The position numbers were made by a program, and so were the translations under genes. A stretch of 64,000 nt of DNA from assembly GCA_013397845.1 (NCBI GenBank), contig VZTG01001729.1:161984-225983 (forward strand). Direction: 5' to 3'. Below, in pieces: positions 1 through 11,361 of the stretch; the stretch's first letter is position 1; every line of letters begins with the position of its first letter. This DNA is from Melanocharis versteri (Eukaryota > Chordata > Aves > Passeriformes > Melanocharitidae). The notes below the pieces were generated by a model that ran no database searches, was not told the DNA's origin, and saw only the letters and a list, made by a program, of their open reading frames with translations.

Positions 1-3000
1 TTTTTTTTTTTTTTTTTTTTTTTCACTTGCAAGGGGGGAAAAAATGGAGAGAAAGCAGGAGGGAGAAAGAAAAGCTCTAAGGCTTAAATCTCCCTATCTC
101 TCTTTTTAGTTTAGTAAAACTTTCCTTTTTTTTTTTTAATTCGTTAATTTTTAAATCGCCTCTGCCTTTCTTTTGCATAACCGTAGGTGAAGTAGTCTTG
201 CACACACATGTAGGAAATAAATAAATAACTGCTTTACGCCCTTCCTCCCATCTTTGCCCTCTTCGCCCTCTTCCAGGAAAACCTTTTCAGCGCTGCCCTT
301 AGCACTGAGGTGTCTCTCTGGACCCCACTTTTCCCATGAAGCTTCCCAGCAGTCTGGAAGCTGAACCCCCTGTTTTTTCTGGAAACTCTGGAGCTGCTCC
401 CATATGTGTTGCTTAACGCCCTTTTCGGAGCAGTTGAGTTGCAAAGCGTCGAGGCTGTGAGATTTACGGTGCAAGAAAGAACTTGATAGGAGATCTGGCT
501 GGCTGCTTTGTTTGATTCTCCCTTCAGCAGTCAAATAAGGTGCAAAGAACTGGCAGAACGAGGCGATCCAGAGCCCGCGGGAGCGGGGCGCAGGCGGAGA
601 CGGGGCTCCCCGTGCCCAGGGCTGGGAGCAGGCTGGGGGCTTTTTTGAAAGCTTTTTGGGTGGGAAGGTAGGAAAAAGGGGGGATTTATTCCCTGCCATA
701 TCCTTTTGCCCCTTTTTCGCTATGCTTCCTGGGATTTTGTGGGTTCCCAGCAGGTTCCCGGTGCCAAGGAGGCTTCGCACCCCTCCTGGGAGCCCCAGGT
801 GAGCAGGGCCGCTGGAGGCTGCCCAAGCGGGCGCTCGGCGTGTCAGATCAGTGCCTCGCCGAGTCCTGCCCTATTTATTTATTTGCTTAACCCCCCTACG
901 CTCACAGCCCGGGCTGGATTCCCGCTTGTGCTGCTCTCACATTGATGGCTTCGCCCTGCTGCCTCCTGGGCAGCCCCCACCGTCCAGTGCCCTTGGGCTG
1001 GGTCCTCTGGCCGTGAGTCAGGGTGACCGTGGGGCAGCTGGGGAAGGAGGTCTGGGCAGAGCAGGCCACTGCTGACAGTTTCCTTGGCAGAAATCCTCCT
1101 TGGAGCTTGTGCCAAGTCCCACTGTTGGATGCTCATGGGTGCTCTGCCAGCTGAGACCCTCATTTCCTGGGTGACCCACAGCTGTGCCTCCCAGTACAGG
1201 CTGTGCTGAGTTTTCTTGCAGATCCTTTTGTACTTCCAAAATCTGGCCCTGGTGTTTTTGCCCCAGGTGTGTCAGGCTCAGGTTTGCTTTGCCTTTCCCT
1301 GTTTGTTTCCAGCTTTGCTGTTTTGGCTGTAACACACTCCTGCCTCTGTAAAAATTTGGAATTTTCTGCTCTTGGTCCATCCAGGCAGTGCAGTGGATTC
1401 CAGATAAGGATCCAGCCCTATTGGAGGTGTATTAGAGTAGTCAATAAATGGCTTTTGTCTCAGCGGCAGGGAGGTGATGGCAGCATTAAGGCAAAATTGA
1501 GATGGGGGGCTTAGAGGCTGCTAAAAGAACCCCCACAGTGCTGTGAACAGGGAGCCCATCCTGGGGAAGGTGGAGGCAGGGGAGCAACGCGCCTGTGCGA
1601 GATGTTGTCAGGGCAGAGAAGAAGGGAGGGATTCAAACATAAACCTGGAAATATTTTGGCTTCCCTGTTTTGTTGCAAGCTTGGAGCTGGTCTCGTACTT
1701 GGAACAGGGAGTTCTCTTCCATTGCCAGCAAGGCACGTTGCGGGGCTGGAAGGAGGTGCCTTGTTTTCAATGTAGATGGGGTGGATATGTTGCTTTTTTC
1801 CTCAGAAAATTTTGAAATTCCTGGCCCTTGGTTACTGGGAACAAGGCAGTGTTAAGAGTGACTTTGGGTTTATTGTGGGGACAGCTGAGGTTTCTTTCTC
1901 TGTGGCCTGGACAGCTGTGCTGAGTCGGATGTGCACATGAAAGTGCTCACAGGGCTGGGCAACCGTAAAAACTTCCTGACCTGGGGGCTCTTCTTGGGCT
2001 CTGCACTGACCTGCTGTCCCTGGAGAGCCGGGCTGCGGCCCCAGTGACAATGAGTTTTGTGGTTTCTCTTCTGGCTCCCTGGTGGGCACATCCCATAAAG
2101 CATCCGTGGGCTCTGGCAGGGCAGTGTGTGGCCCAAGCGAGCCCCTCCTCAGCCCGTCAGTCCTTCAGGGGATCCCACAGCCAAGCCCTACTGCTCCCAA
2201 GGGACAAGCACTGGTGAGACAGCAAAAGGAGTCAAAGATGGGGGCTTTTGATCCATCTGGATGAGTTTGATTTGATTTGATTTGCTTTTCCTATTGGAGC
2301 TGATACCAAACTTGGAGTAAGGGGAAGTGTAGGAACCCAGGTCCAAAAGAGCCTCAGGGTCTCAGGTGGTTTGAAGGGAGGTGGGGTGATCTCAGTGCTC
2401 CTGGAATCCAAGAGTGATCTGTGCTGGGGTGATGGGGAAGGGGTTTTGGGGAGGATGGGGGTTGCTTGGAGATGCAGCTGTGGTGGGGCAGGTGAGGAGG
2501 TGCTCTGGACTCTTTCTGGCTGTCCTGGCAAATCCCATCCTGATGCCACAGATCAGAAGCGAGCTATGCAGGCAGGATCCTGCCTGACCATGCACAGCAT
2601 CCAGAGTGCACTTGTTAGAGGAGAGCTCCTAAATGCCTTTAAAAAGCTCTGTAGCCTGCACTTGGCAGCTGCTGGGATGAAAAGAAGAGGATATTTATTC
2701 CCTTGTCCGTGAGCTCTCAAAATAACAGTGCGTTCGATTGTAGCCTCAAGATTGCTTTGCACTCAAGTGCAGCCTGGCTGAGTAAATCACTACTCCACCA
2801 GCTGAAATTCCTGCAGCAAGGGGGAGAATTGAATTATAGCCAACTGCAAAACCAGATGCCATCCCCTTGATGAAGTCATCGGGCTCTCACTGCAGAGAAC
2901 AAGCTGGCTCCAACACACACGCAGCCCTGGTAGGCGCAGACTGAGCCACTCTGTCTGACGGCCTGGCCGTGCTGTGTGGGGTGGCCAGGGTCTCGTGTCC

Positions 3001-5966
3001 CCACAGCTGCAGGGACAGCAGGTCCTTCAGAAGGGTGTCGAGTCCCACTTTGCACTGTATGAGCATCCAGAAGTGTTTGGCCGTTCAGTTCCCAGCAAGC
3101 AGAGCTGTCCCTGACGTACAGGTTTTATGGGTCAGGCAGAGAGCAAGCTTCACTTGAGGCCAAAGAATTTTCTCCTCCCTTGGTTTCCTCTCCTTCCTGG
3201 ACAGCTGTTGACTTTGGTCCCCAAAGCCCTAGTAATGATCTATGGCATTTTGGGTTTTGGACAAGCAACCTTTTTCTCTTGCTGTGTGACACACTCCAGC
3301 TGGCCCTTTCTGAGATGACAAGGGCATGTGGCAGGACATGACTCTGAACTTTTGCCAGCCCACAGTGATGAGAAAGCATCACTGTGCTGGGATAGGAGTA
3401 GGGGAGCAGTGGGACCAGGGGAGTGCATTCCAGTTAGAAAGTTACTTTTTCCTCTCAAAACCTGAGTCCAGGAAAGGCAGTATTTAAAAATAAACTTCTG
3501 AAGGTCTGTGGCTGTGAAGGATGAACAGGTACTGTGGCTTCCATGGAGTATGAGCGATGGGGAGGGAGCCCAGCCTGCAGGAAGGGATCCATGAGATCCC
3601 CTGCATCCCCAGGTGGGGCTCCAGCATCAGTCAGGTGTCTGGATGGGCTTGTGGGGCTGCTGCCTTCCAGCCGGGCAGCTGCCACCCCACACCCTCTGCA
3701 AGCCAACGCCTCCGATTGAGATGCCGCAATTTTTTGGCAGACATCTAATTGTATAAATTTGCCTCGTCCAGATTTATGTGCTCCGGGCTTTTCTCCATCT
3801 CCTCGTTTTGTATCTCATTTACCTCTGCGTTTGAAGGGTTGAAATTTCACAAGAGCACAGCGGGGATGATTATTCCTAGAGGGAATCCACACCTGTGAGC
3901 AGAAAGCGTTTCCCTGCCAGCCCTGCCGCGGCCCGGGCGAGGGGGAGGAGGGCGAGGGACCCGCTGCCACACCTGGGGGGCCCCCGGGCACTGGTGGGTG
4001 GCAGCGCTGCCTTCAAAGGCACCCTGGGAAAACAGCTTTGGCGTGGGGAGAGTGATGTCTGCTGGAAACCTGAAACGCTTGGCGGTGGGGCTGGCTGGCA
4101 GAGGTGACCTTATCCGGGGACCGCTGCTCCAGAGGGATGGGGACATGAGTGGTGGTGGCTGAGGAGGAAGCTGAGGGTGATGCTTCATGCGGGGGATGAG
4201 AGTGCAAATTCACCTTTCTTCCCATGGGGCTCATCTTGGGTGAAAGCCCTCACATCCTTCAGCGTCCTCGTCTCTAAACTGGACCATTTGCCTGAGGAGA
4301 TTTACCAGCTCTTGGGAACTGTTGGTGAAAGCGTCCAGGCGCACTCCCAACGGGGAAAGTCAGGTGTGCAGCTCCAGAACGGCTTCCCAGCCTGCAGCAC
4401 ACTGTGCCGGAGAGCCAGCTTTGTTAGTGCCCTTCTGCAGATGAAGAGTCAGAGGAGATCACTGCCCTATCGCTTCCCTCCTTGCTCGTCCTCCATCCAC
4501 CAGCTCGTGGAGGAGTAAAACCTGCATCTTCTGAACCACCCGCTGGCCCCGCTTCCTCTGGGCAGGCAAAAGCCCAACAGCTGCGGCAAAGGCAGCACTA
4601 AGGCCCGAATCCCAGGAGGAGGATTGAAGGACAAAGTCCGTGGCTCGGTTGCTGTGTTGTCTGTGGCGCTGGTTCCTCCTCTCAGCCCATCGTGCCTACT
4701 GAACTCCCAAGGTTTGCTGGTAGTTCTCAGAGCAGCACGGCCCTGGCTGGCAGCTCCATGGTCGGTGCCCTCTCGGATGCTGTCTGCTCGCCCTTCTCCC
4801 TGCACAGGGATGCCGAGGCGAGCCCGGAGGAGCAGCGCTGGCTGGGGGCTGGGGAGAGCTGCCTTGGCTGGCGCGGAGCATGCCGGGTCAGCCGTAAGCT
4901 GAGTCTGGAGCCAAAAGAGCTGACTAAGTGACAGGAGCGATCAAGGGCTCCTTCGGCAGCGTGCAGCCGTTTGTGCTGTAGCCGGTGAAGACACTGACTC
5001 TGCTGGTTTCCTGCCTGTACTTGCCCCCGTGTCTCTGCGACGCCTGCAGAGGAGAGATGGGGGGCCGTGAACTCGGCGCTGAGGACAGAAAGGAGTTGGC
5101 CGTGGCAGGTCCTCCGGGTGCTTTAGCGACTGACACGGGTTGAAACGGGAAAACTCCTTCTGTGTCCCTCTCCTGACTTCAGGGAGCTGGTTTCTCCTTC
5201 CCCCAGCATCCTCTTGAGCAAGACGAGGATTGGGTTAAACGAAGCTGCGTGGTTTGAGGTGTGCTCTGGGGTACATCTAGAATCGCTTTATCGAGCACGA
5301 GTAGGGCCTTTGCCTGGGTTTAATGCATCTGCTGCTTTTGCCGGTGGAAATGAGCACATAATCCCGGCCCCAGCGTGGAAGGTGGCCCCTCCGAGCCAAC
5401 CTCCCCACGCACAACCTTGCAAAATATGAGCCCCAGCTCTTTAAGAGAGTCAGGTTTATTTTTCTCCTTCAGTTCCCTCCTCCCGGTCCTCCCCCCACTT
5501 CAGTGCAACTGAAACCTGATCTAATCCCTTTGCACATGGGTAATTTATTGGTCTATTGGGCTTTTCTTGATGGCAAATTGCATTGTCTTTCTTCCTGGGT
5601 TGAGGCTTTGGAGCAGTTTGCTGCATTCCTGCAGCCCTTTTCTCAGGGCTGATCTTTCACACCCCCTCTGAGCACAGTCAAATCAGTTTTATTGGGCCTC
5701 TTTGTTATGCAAACAAGGCAATAATAACCAGGCTATTATTCTGCAAGATTGTGCTTGATTAACAGTTCAAAGGAGGTCGCTGGAAGAGCCCGGCGCTGCC
5801 TTCCCGCACAAATCCTTTCACCAGGCTTGGGTCAGGTGGCCCTTGGGTCTTGCTCGCCCCGCGGGGCTGCGGGAGAGCTGTCCCTGCCCGTGACATCCCA
5901 TCCATCAGGGCTGCCCCGAACCGCTCCTTTCTCTCCCTGGTGTGACAAGGCGCCGGCTGATCCGTG

Positions 5967-6155
5967 TCATAGAGTCACTGAGTGATTTGGGTTGGGAGGG
6001 ACCTTTAAAGGTCACCCCGTCCAACCTCCCCCTTCCACGGGCAGGGACCTCTTGAATGTCTCCGGGGTCGGGGCACCCACCACCTCTCTGGGCAACTTGT
6101 GCCGGTGTTTCAGCGCCCTAATTGTAAAAAAATTCCTTCTCTATAGCTAATCTCA
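5967..6155 (-). mobile_element. CR1 LINE 3' fragment
   Basis: The block begins TCATAGAGTCACTGAG, followed by TTTGGGTTGGGAGGGACCTT and a CCAACCTCCC...GGGCAGGGAC segment. This is the reverse complement of the avian CR1 3' end, whose terminus carries short ATTCTATG-type repeats. Only the 3' part (about 190 bp) is present, as is usual for 5'-truncated CR1 copies, and there is no reverse-transcriptase frame. Divergence from the remembered consensus suggests an old insertion. Confidence 0.88.
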
Positions 6156-8301
6156 CGACCCTCGTGGGCGTGGAGATGTGGGTCCAGCATGACCACCATG
6201 TGGGATGGCTCATGGGGACACCCCTGGGACAGGGACAGCACGAGGGGCTGGATGCAAAGCACAGTGGTCATTCCCTCAGTTTCTGCCTGGGACTCCTGAA
6301 ATCTCACTGGAAGCAATTCCTTGTGCCATGTTTTTAAGGAGCAATGTGATTTCTTTCTTTTGTTTTTTTTTACACTTTTGGGGTCATTTTCATGCTGGTG
6401 GTGACTGCTGTCCGCCTGTGAGCAGAGCAGCCCCCATCTCCTGGAAGCTGGCAGATGTTGCTGGTATTTAGCACCTTGGAGAATCGTGCCTTTCCTATTG
6501 AGGTGTCAGCATAAATATGTTTATTTAGATTACTTAAATAAATATGTGTTTAGGAGCCTAAGTCTGGGTGCTCAGATCTGAGGCCAAAGGTAATTAGGTT
6601 TTACTGTGTTCTCCAAAAAGGCCCTTTACTGCATGTGTGAGGCTTGCACATCTACACTTCAATCCATGTATTTGGAAAAACGCGGGGTGATGTATTTGCA
6701 TCACATGTGGGTGATGAAATACTTTCCAGCCCGTTAGGAACCAAGAGGATATTAAAAAACATCGCTTAGCAGTGAACACTTTAAAATTAACAGGTCTGGT
6801 GAACGTGCATTCAAGAGTCTTAAAAGAGTTGGCTTTTGCTTACAGAAATTAATTTCCAGTAATTCTCTTTGTTACAGGAATTACAGGAGAATAGATGAAA
6901 TGTTGGTTTTGTGCTAGTTTTCTGAAAGAGAGTGATTCGGGTAAATGAAATCCAGGTTACTTGACACCAGCTGAAGGGGGAATAGGGAGGCACTGATAAT
7001 TAAATGCTGTTAAGGTTAGATGTGTGCATGTGTTTGAACACTTAATTTGATGTCGAGTAATGCAATGCACTGATGGCGAGGTCAGAGCGGTGGGACTGGG
7101 GTCGTGTGATACCCCAGAACCCTGAGTGTGTGTTCGGTGGTCCGTGGGATGCTGGTTGAATAAAGGACCAGGGCTTTCCAAACCAGGAGCTCAGGAAAAG
7201 GTCACAATTCATTGCCTGCTCAATGCAATGTCCTGGTTTAGGGGGTGACCTCAGGAGAGTTGTGAGCGTGTCCTTTCTCCCCGTTGCCTGTCGGGGTGGT
7301 AGGTTGTGCAGGAAACAAAGCTGCTGGAGGGAGATCTGATGGTGGGGCTGGGCAAACACCTTCCAGCGAGAACTTAAAAGTGCAAACCGTTTAGCTTATC
7401 TGGAGGATTGACAAGGGACTTGATTGCAGTGTGTAAATATCTTTGTGGGAAACACACTCGTTACTAACGGACCTTTTACTGCTTTGGAGAAAATCGCTGG
7501 TTCTTTTTATGTCCTTACAATGAAGTCAGATAATATCCACTTAGAACCAGGACCCGTGTTTTGTAAAGGTGATAAACTCCTGAAACAGCCCGCTGAGGAA
7601 CGTGGTGGCTTTTCAGTCCGCACAGACCTCGGGAGTCCTCACGGGAAGCGTCCCTGAACAAACGGGGGATGTGGCGGAGGGGGCTGTCCTAGTCCAGGTG
7701 GTTTTCTGATTTTTTTCTGGCTTTAGCTTTCTGAAACTGTTGGTTTCAAGATAACAAAGGAAATTTTGTTCCCTGAATGGCACCAAGGCCTTGAAAGAAG
7801 ATCATGGGAGCTTGGGAGGTGGCTTGGAGAGGTTGAAGTCACCTGTCTGTGAGATGAAGGCTGCTTTGCCATGGACGAGAAATCGCCCAGACCTGGGGAT
7901 GTCTCACAGATCCCAGGAGAGCCTTGCTGGGTTCCTGCTTGAGAGGGATTTGTTTCCATGCTAAGTCATCTGTGGTTGAAAAACAGAACCATTGTGAGTC
8001 GATGGAAAATAGATTATGCGAAATTGAATAAACATCGTTTCTTGGCCAGGGTACAAATGGGCCTGCACCACTGTGCCAAAGCTGCTGCCAGAGGGGACGA
8101 GGCAGGGCTGCTTGGGAGGGGTAAGGGTCGTGTTTGCTCTCCTCCATAGCCTTTGTCAGCTGTGGTCCCTCCCCAGCAGCATGAGGGATTTGCCATGAGG
8201 GTGGCTGGGGAAATGTCCATGGGAAAGGCCAGGCGTGAGCGGCCGGGAGCGCCCCGCTCACACACCGCCCAGCGCCGGGGCACCTGGATTTGGAGATCTG
8301 G

Positions 8302-8311
8302 CCTTATATGG
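8302..8311. promoter_or_regulatory. Candidate CArG box (SRF site) in a GC-rich patch
   Basis: CCTTATATGG fits the SRF consensus CC(A/T)6GG exactly. It sits in a G+C-rich patch (about 8220-8400) with a CACCTG E-box just upstream and a GATAA motif downstream. Binding is inferred from the motif alone; such motifs also occur by chance. Confidence 0.3.
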
Positions 8312-10849
8312 GGCCCTGAGCGAAACAGCGAGAAGGGGACGGGTGCCAAAAGCGGAGCGATAACATCTTAGAGCAGAACGCTCCCCCTTCAGGCGCAGGG
8401 AGGAAGGAGATGGGCTTCCCTGCCCTCCCTTTGGTTGGGATTTTTTAATTCAGTACCTTATAAAGTCATGTGTGACCCCGGGCAGGGCAGCAGCGGGGGA
8501 TGCTCAGCACCAGGATGTGTCCAGCACTGGGTGCTGGGGGGCTGTTTCGCAGGGCCCTCTGTGTCCCTATGCAGCCACAGCTCACGCCTGCATCTCCTCA
8601 TCCGAGCAAGTGAAGCAAGTCCTTAAAGAGCAAGAGGCTGTGGGTTTATTCCTACTTTAAAAATCCCCTCTGCACAGCGGCTGAAGGGCTGGAGCAGGAG
8701 AAGTGCTGCAGCCAGGACTGTGCAAGCTGCTCGCTGGATGGGATGCTTTGTGTAGTGCATCCTGATGCCCTACTGAGCGGTGGGACGTGTGGCTCCTGCG
8801 TGTCCAGGGATGTGTCCTCCAGCTTCTCCTGAGGCTGTGCGGGCAGGTCGGGCTGCAGTGACAGCACCTTCTGCCACACAAAACCCCAAGGCATCCTCAA
8901 GCTGTACATTAGCATAACTACTAGGAGAGCAATGACTTTAATTGCCCGATGCCGCAAGGGTTTGGGATAACCGGCAGCGGTGGCACTGGTCACACTCCTG
9001 CGTGCTGTTTTGACTCCTGCCTTCCGTTATGACACTCCTGGAAAACCACACTCCTGCGATGAACAAGAGAGGGATATGAAATAATAAATACCTTTAAATT
9101 TGACCCATATGTGCAGAAGGCTTAGCAGAAACATGAGCCCATGTCCCAGGTCAGAACCTTGCTGTTGAGTCACCTCTGGTCAATGATGAGTTAAAGGCTT
9201 TCCACAGAGCTTCTTGCAGGTTTAAGTGGGATGCTGCCAAGACCAAACAGCTCCCGGGTTCTCGGTGCTGTTGCTAGCATCTGAGTTTATTAAACATGAA
9301 TTTTAAAACTGTGAGGAACCTGTCACCATTTCCTATTTGCACTTCACTCTTCTTGGAAACAGAGAGGAGACAGGCTTGTTTCTCACAGCCGAACTGCTCA
9401 GTGTTTTATAGTCTCAGTCTCCCTTTCTGATTTTCCATCACTAACTCTGTTTAGGTTTCCAGCACTGTGATGTTTAAAACTCAAGCATACTGTTTTCCCT
9501 GAAACAATACTGGGTTTTGTAACTTTCTTTCTAAACAAATCTGAGATGCTTTTGGCACAGATGCCCTGCCAGGCTCCTTCTAAACAAGCCCCAAGACAGG
9601 AATATATGGGTATGCCTGCAAAAGGCACCATGAAAGCATCTGGAAATGGTGGGGCTTGTCTTCTCCTCCTCCTGCTGCCTTTTGTGCCTGAACCCATCCT
9701 GTTTCTAAGCGCTCCGAGGGGGTCGATTAAGAGGAGAGGAAGGAAAATGCCATGAATTTTAAGTAGTGTGAGCCTGGGTTCACCCAGCAAGACTCCAAAT
9801 TGGCAGGGGCAGAGCAGTGTCTGCGACATTCAGCGATGGCCATGTGCTTTTTGCACAGCTGCTTTCAAGTCTGCTCCGGGGAAGCCGCACTGCCCCAGGG
9901 AGCAGACGTTGTGTGGGGGGGGAAGAAACAGGATCTGAATTTTCTTTGCCTTCCTCCGCCTTGCCAGGAAGCACCAGGGCTGCGGCTGAGCCCGGCAAAG
10001 GCCCTGCAGCCTCTGGCTTCGCCTCCGCCTGGGCAACGCAGGGCGGGTGGGAAGGGGAGGCGGGGGCTCGCTGGCATCCCCGCACCTGCTGCGCCGGTTT
10101 TTCTCCTCCACCTCTTGTTCTCTCTCAGCGGGCCGTGGTGGGGAACGGGCTCCCCGGGCTGGGCAGAGCCGCACAGACGTCAAAAAAGAGGTTTTTTTGG
10201 CTCCCGCTTCTTTCTGGAGGCACAGGGACAGGGGCAAGGGCTGCACCCGTTGCTGTTTCAGCGCTGGGGATGGTGGATGGCCTCTGGCTGTGCTGCAGGG
10301 TGGATCATGGCACTGGTCCTGCTCTAACCTAGATATGGTGGTTGTGCTGGTGCTCGGTCTTCCCGAGCCCATAAAGGAGGAAAAGGAAGAGGGCAAGCAG
10401 AGTTTTGTGCTGGCAGAGCTCAGTCTGGACACAGCGCCCAGTAACTCACACAGTACAGAGCTTAGAATGTCAAACCCTAAAATGGCATTAAAAACCCTAC
10501 TGCATCTTCACCCACATTGATGATCCTGCCTTATCACTGCTTATGAATATGTCCCATTCTTCCACACCATGGCTTTCCCCCCATGATCGTTCATCTAAAG
10601 GCTGGATGCTCTTTCCCTTTTTGGCTTCAATTGGGGCAGATCCTGTTGGTTTCTTTGGCTTTGATGCATGAGAGTTGGGTCATGTGAGAGGGTCACGTCT
10701 GGTGAGCGAGGCCCCGTCACGCGGCCGGGCCGGTGTCATGAGTTTGGGCAGCGGGAGGAGGACGCGGCCTCTGGATGGGGGTAGAGTTGGGCATCCCACG
10801 GGCGGGCGAGCCAGCGCTGACCCCCTTGTGTTCTCCTCCCATCCCGCAG

Positions 10850-11361
10850 TGACGTCTCCATGCAAGATCCTCAAGTGCAACTCTGAGTTCTGGGCGGCCA
10901 CGTCGGGCTCGCACCACCTGGGCGCGGAGGAGGCGCCGGAGTTCTGCACGGCGCTGCGGGCCTACGCGCACTGCACGCGCCGCACCGCCCGCACCTGCAG
11001 GGGAGACCTGGCCTACCACTCGGCCGTGCATGGCATAGACGATCTCATGGTGCAGCACAACTGCTCCAAGGATGGCCCCACGTCCCAGCCCCGCCTCCGG
11101 ACATTGCCCCCCGGGGACAGCCAGGAGCGCTCCGACAGCCCCGAGATCTGCCACTACGAGAAGAGCTTCCACAAGCACTCGGCCGCCCCCAACTACACGC
11201 ACTGCGGGCTCTTTGGGGACCCCCACCTCAGGACTTTCACGGACACTTTCCAGACCTGCAAGGTGCAGGGGGCTTGGCCACTCATAGACAATAACTACCT
11301 GAACGTGCAGGTCACCAACACGCCGGTGCTGCCTGGCTCCTCGGCCACCGCCACCAGCAAG
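10850..11361 (+). CDS. RGMA: RGMA penultimate coding exon (N-terminal half of mature protein)
   Basis: The acceptor is a pyrimidine-rich tract ending CCCGCAG at 10849, and the donor is AAG|GTGAGC at 11361/11362. The exon is 512 nt: two bases complete a codon begun upstream (probably Val), then 170 codons follow. It encodes the mature N-terminus, the RGD triplet, sequons NCS and NYT, and the autoproteolytic FGDPH site, where cleavage falls between Asp and Pro at 11220/11221. It ends in ATATSK. The exon is GC-rich, unlike its flanking introns. Confidence 0.97.

Larger units (their letters stand above)
1..10849. other. Noncoding sequence 5' of the first RGMA coding exon in the window
   Basis: No exon of a recognised protein was found in this 10.8 kb. 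The RGMA exon starting at 10850 opens with a splice acceptor, so at least the right-hand part is RGMA intron. The exon carrying the RGMA start codon and signal peptide was looked for and not seen, so it probably lies left of base 1. Contents are a 23-base T run at the left edge, a degraded CR1 at 5967-6155, moderately GC-rich patches near 550-650, 3900-4000 and 8220-8290, and A/T-rich motif-dense stretches near 3700-3860, 5500-5760, 6480-6560 and 6830-6930. The many overlapping open frames here lack splice context or recognisable protein. Confidence 0.7.

Noticed and set aside
2262..2285. TTTGA pentamer run
   Set aside because: A very short simple repeat, typical of background.
9800..10432. 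Overlapping 157-200-codon open frames on both strands upstream of RGMA
   Set aside because: Several overlapping frames in GC-rich sequence with no recognisable domain and no splice or start context; expected by chance at this composition.
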